From: Gonapodya prolifera JEL478
Taxonomy: Eukaryota > Monoblepharomycota > Monoblepharidomycetes > Monoblepharidales > Gonapodyaceae
DNA length: 64,000 nucleotides
Assembly (NCBI GenBank): GCA_001574975.1
Contig: KQ965810.1
Coordinates: forward strand, 171,718 to 235,717
Direction: 5' to 3'
The stretch's first letter is position 1; each line of letters starts with the position of its first letter. Made by a program: the position numbers and the translations under genes. Under the pieces are notes generated by a model that worked only from the letters and a program-made list of their open reading frames with translations, was not told the DNA's origin and did not search any database. Below, in pieces: positions 61,030 through 64,000 of this stretch.

Positions 61030-63060
61030 GACAGGACACATATGTGGCTTGTGTGCCAGACTCAAACCCTCAGCTTAAGGATTGCAAGACAGGCTCATTA
61101 ACCTATTGAACAACAGTGGCAGAGTGTTGGAGTCCTATTAATCCCTAACAGCAAAGCATTCAACTGCTTTGGGGCTGGGCAGAACTAGTGGTAAAATGTC
61201 AAACAATGTCCATATACCAAAATCCTAAAGGATCCAGAGAAAGAGAGACTGATAGAATTCCTAGCAGTACCCTTGTGCCACCTGATATCTCATGAAGGAC
61301 TTTGGCCTCTTTCTTTTGTCTCATATACTGCACTTGCTTCTGCCTCTAACACATATCTTGAGCTCCCTCCCACCCACCCACTTCATGAGTATGGCACCAT
61401 GAGCCTTGAGCATAAGTGGTAGGCAACTTACACTTTGATACAGTTGGGCCTCAAGCCAGAATTGTGTTGCTGGGCACATTCCCTCACTTTTCACATGACC
61501 CATCTGTGCAGGTTGTTGGGCCCTCACCTGTACACAAGAAGCTTCATGGGATTCATCATGAGCTGACAGTGCAGGAGTAAAAGATGCAGTGCCTGATCCT
61601 GTCTCCACTTGTGTCTTGCTCTTGTTTATGTGCGTTGGTGCTTGTGCAATTGGGTGACGTGGCCTAATGCTACACCATAACAAACATGGCACCTGCAACT
61701 GTGTTGACCACCAGCATGGGCATCTGGCTGATCCCCCCACTGATGAGCATATTGGCACTCCATTCTTCCTGGGGTGCAGGTCAATGACACTTCAGTCTTA
61801 GACAACAGCAATTTTGGACTCTAGCCAGAGCATTGCTTGGTGCTGGACTGTTGTCATGTTTTTTAGACCCCCCATGCAACTGAAGCCCCCCACCCTGTGA
61901 ATCAGTACCCCCACATACTAAATTGGGCTTATGCCTTACTGTGTTGTGACCTTTGTTTGCTAAGAGTTTGTATTTGTTTTCAGAAGGCTAACAAATCTAT
62001 TGCAAAGCAGTGGAGGAGATCCAGTCATTTTGAGCACATGCCTTGCCATTCCATCCATCTACACAGTTCCATGGATTTCTTAACTGCACCTTGATTCTGT
62101 GGATGGTAATCCCTATCATGAACATTACAAACTCCCAAGCAGGCACAGGTGGCAGCAACAATGCCTTTTTAAATTTAGCTATATTGACACTCAAAATCCA
62201 TCATCATATATGTAGTAATTTCATATGTTGGTTGTGCAAAAAAAACAGTTGCTTCCAATTTGGTGGGAGTCAATTTTTTGCATGACCAACATTGTCAATA
62301 AAAAGAAAAATTTTTTTTTTGCAAAAAGTTGGCTCTCACCAAATCGGTAGAGACAGATTTTTTGCACAACCAACATGTAAAATTTTTACAATGTTGGTCA
62401 TGCAAAAAATTGACTCCCACCAAATTGGTAGCGACTGTTTTTTTTGCACAACCAACATATGAAATTACAACATATATGATGATGTTGATGTTGGATTTTG
62501 AGTGACAATATAGCTAAATTTAAAAAGGCATTGTTGCTGCCACCTGTGCCTGCTTTGGAGTTTGTAATGTTCATGATATGGATTACCATCCACAGAATCA
62601 AGGTGCAGTTAAGAAATCCATGGAACTGTGTAGATGGATGGAATGGCAAGGCATGTGCTCAAAATGACTGGATCTCCTCCACTGCTTTGCAATAGATTTG
62701 TTAGCCTTCTGAAAACAAATACAAACTCTTAGCAAACAAAGGTCACAACACAGTAAGGCATAAGCCCAATTTAGTATGTGGGGGTACTGATTCACAGGGT
62801 GGGGGGCTTCAGTTGCAAGGGGGGTATGAAAAACGTGACACTGTCTTTGGGGGGTGACATGGGTTTCAGAAGTTTGAGTGAACAAACACTTGCATAGTTT
62901 CTTTACCCTTTATTGGATCATCTGTTGAGCCCAAAACTACAGGGGTTCTTGCTACAACAACAGATGGGGAATGAATCCCCCTTTACATGCCTTAAATCTA
63001 TGTGCAAGTGCTGTGGGCCCGACATTGAACTTTAAAACTGGCTGCAAGCCTTGCCTATAG
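60541..63060. other. CpG-depleted island 2 (probable methylated repeat DNA)
   Basis: By eye about nine CpG dinucleotides in roughly 2.5 kb, including an 800-nt stretch (about 60820-61630) with none. TpG and CpA are frequent. No conserved coding domain was recognised apart from the secreted-protein remnant at the left end. The island encloses the inverted repeat. Confidence 0.65.
61850..62845. repeat. Large inverted repeat (foldback), arms about 440 nt, spacer about 110 nt
   Basis: Left arm about 61850-62285, right arm about 62398-62845. The 80-residue open frame at 62043-62285 (+) is repeated at 62398-62649 (-) with only a few changes, and GGGGGGCTTCAGTTGCA-type ends match at the outer edges. 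Arm identity is about 98% over the part compared by eye. The spacer (about 62286-62397) contains further copies of a motif, GTGGGAGTCAATTTTTTGCA or its complement, so it is self-complementary too. A transcript would fold into a long hairpin. Confidence 0.85.
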
Positions 63061-63404
63061 ATGTAGAGGAAAAGAGTGCTTGTCCCTTTTGTGCTTTGCT
63101 TATCAGAAGTTCAGAGATTGATGGTGTCTGTCAGACAAAGTGCCTGGGTGACATAGAAAGGGCCACTGTACACTACAATCCTCTAAATGTTGAAAACAAG
63201 GCAAAAACAAAGCTATTTGCAACTGAGGGAAAGCAACTGGAGGCGAGTATGGACTGTCCCATGGCTCACTTACCCCCCCTGTACAGAGATACCCCCATGT
63301 TTGAGAGAAGTACCCCCACCCCTTCTGGACCAATATTCTTTGTGCAGTACCACAGGTTTTTTTTTCCATTGAAAAGAAAAAGTAGATTACACTTTGCGTA
63401 AATT

Positions 63405-64000
63405 TTATTTCCTAGTTCTCAACTTTCTACCACTTCCCTCATCATCTGTGCCCTTCTTACGCTTGTTCCTAGCACCCAAAGACTTTGATCTTGGCACATT
63501 TGCAGCTGTTGCAGGCCTACCAGGACCCCTCCTGGGGTGGTGTGCTTGGTGTCCTTGAAAGTCCAAAAGTTTGTTAAAGACTTTGGTGAAACATTCAATG
63601 GTAACCCACTAGATTTCTCATCTTCATCAGAAGACTCAGAGTCTGCATGCTGAATATTCTTCTTGGCATGAACAGTAATGGCATCTTCAAAATTTTTGAA
63701 TAGAACAGGTAAGCATAAAATAAATCATTAGGAGCAAAATACTACCTTCTGCTCCACTATTATCGATATCATCTCCAGAGTCGTAAGCTCCAACTTCTTT
63801 AGCCTCTGTGAAGATGTAACGAGCAACTGTAAAATGAGATTAGAGAATGTGAAAGCAATAAAAAATAGATTCATACCATCTTTTGGAATCTTAGGAACTC
63901 CATCATGGTAATTGTCTCCAGCCTCTTCCTCTTCCCCATCCTCTTCCTCATCCTCAACCTTTTCAGAACTTAGCCTCTTCTCTGAGGAAGTCTTCTCTGG
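63405..64000 (-). CDS. Acidic protein with AT-hook-like basic tail, 3' end only
   Basis: Minus-strand exons: PEKTSSEKRLSSEKVEDEEE, an intron (GTATGA...TTTACAG), VARYIFTEAKEVGAYDSGDD, and a second short intron (GTAGTA...TTGAAG). DAITVHAKKNIQHADSESSD then EDEKSS follow. After this the original frame leads to a different ending. The neighbouring frame gives TIECFTKVFNKLLDFQGHQA, HHPRRGPGRPATAANVPRSK and RNKRKKGTDDEGSGRKLRTR-K-stop at 63405. RRGPGRP is AT-hook-like and the end is rich in nuclear signals. An alternative TCTAG acceptor near 63.61 kb or a one-base slip would join them. The start lies beyond the right edge. Family not recognised. Confidence 0.45.

Overview
The window is nuclear DNA of an intron-rich fungus. 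Genes are tightly packed and split by many short introns (mostly 50-100 nt) with GTGAGY donors. The gene set is typically fungal: malate synthase, a GH30 glycoside hydrolase, UTP18, TAF7, ELP3, an LHS1/HYOU1-type ER chaperone, a ubiquitin-L40 fusion, REV1, DMC1 and galactose-1-phosphate uridylyltransferase. A cold-shock-domain gene, a STK19-like gene and a eukaryotic RNA-dependent RNA polymerase (RdRP) rule out a reduced yeast. They suit a filamentous or zoosporic fungus, but I cannot fix the phylum by eye.

Layout: 0-2 kb, STK19-like 5' end and an unknown nuclear protein. 2.3-6.6 kb, REV1. 6.9-8.1 kb, ubiquitin-L40. 8.7-10.5 kb, decayed repeats and a vanadium-haloperoxidase-like pseudogene. 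10.9-12.8 kb, TAF7. 13.8-17.9 kb, two related secreted or membrane Cys-rich proteins, one interrupted by an assembly gap. 18.7-20.5 kb, protein kinase. 20.7-22.2 kb, GALT. 22.3-25.9 kb, LHS1/HYOU1. 26.9-28.9 kb, malate synthase. 29.1-31.0 kb, CobW/ZNG1-type GTPase. 31.2-33.7 kb, ELP3. 34.1-35.9 kb, cold-shock-domain protein. 36.2-38.4 kb, UTP18. 39.1-43.1 kb, a CpG-starved gene-poor island. 44.1-45.8 kb, GH30. 47.4-48.6 kb, a second kinase with a frame break. 48.9-51.1 kb, DMC1. 51.3-53.2 kb, aldo-keto reductase. 53.8-58.8 kb, RdRP and tandem chromodomains. 60.0-61.0 kb, a secreted protein that runs into a second CpG-starved island (60.5-63.1 kb). That island holds a near-perfect inverted repeat of about 1 kb. 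63.4-64.0 kb, the 3' end of an acidic, AT-hook-like protein.

Most notable is the 53.8-58.8 kb locus. Two tandem chromodomains lie directly upstream of, on the same strand as, and in one reading frame with a complete RdRP that keeps the GGDYDGD catalytic loop. One in-frame TGA separates them, and a phase-compatible intron with a canonical GTGAGT donor would remove it. The RdRP half has no convincing start codon of its own. This reads as a chromodomain-RdRP fusion: one polypeptide that could bind methylated histone tails and make double-stranded RNA. Two CpG-depleted islands flank this part of the window, a pattern expected of DNA methylated for a long time. One of them contains a foldback that could itself yield hairpin RNA. 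The parts fit an RNA-silencing/heterochromatin theme, but the functional link is inference.
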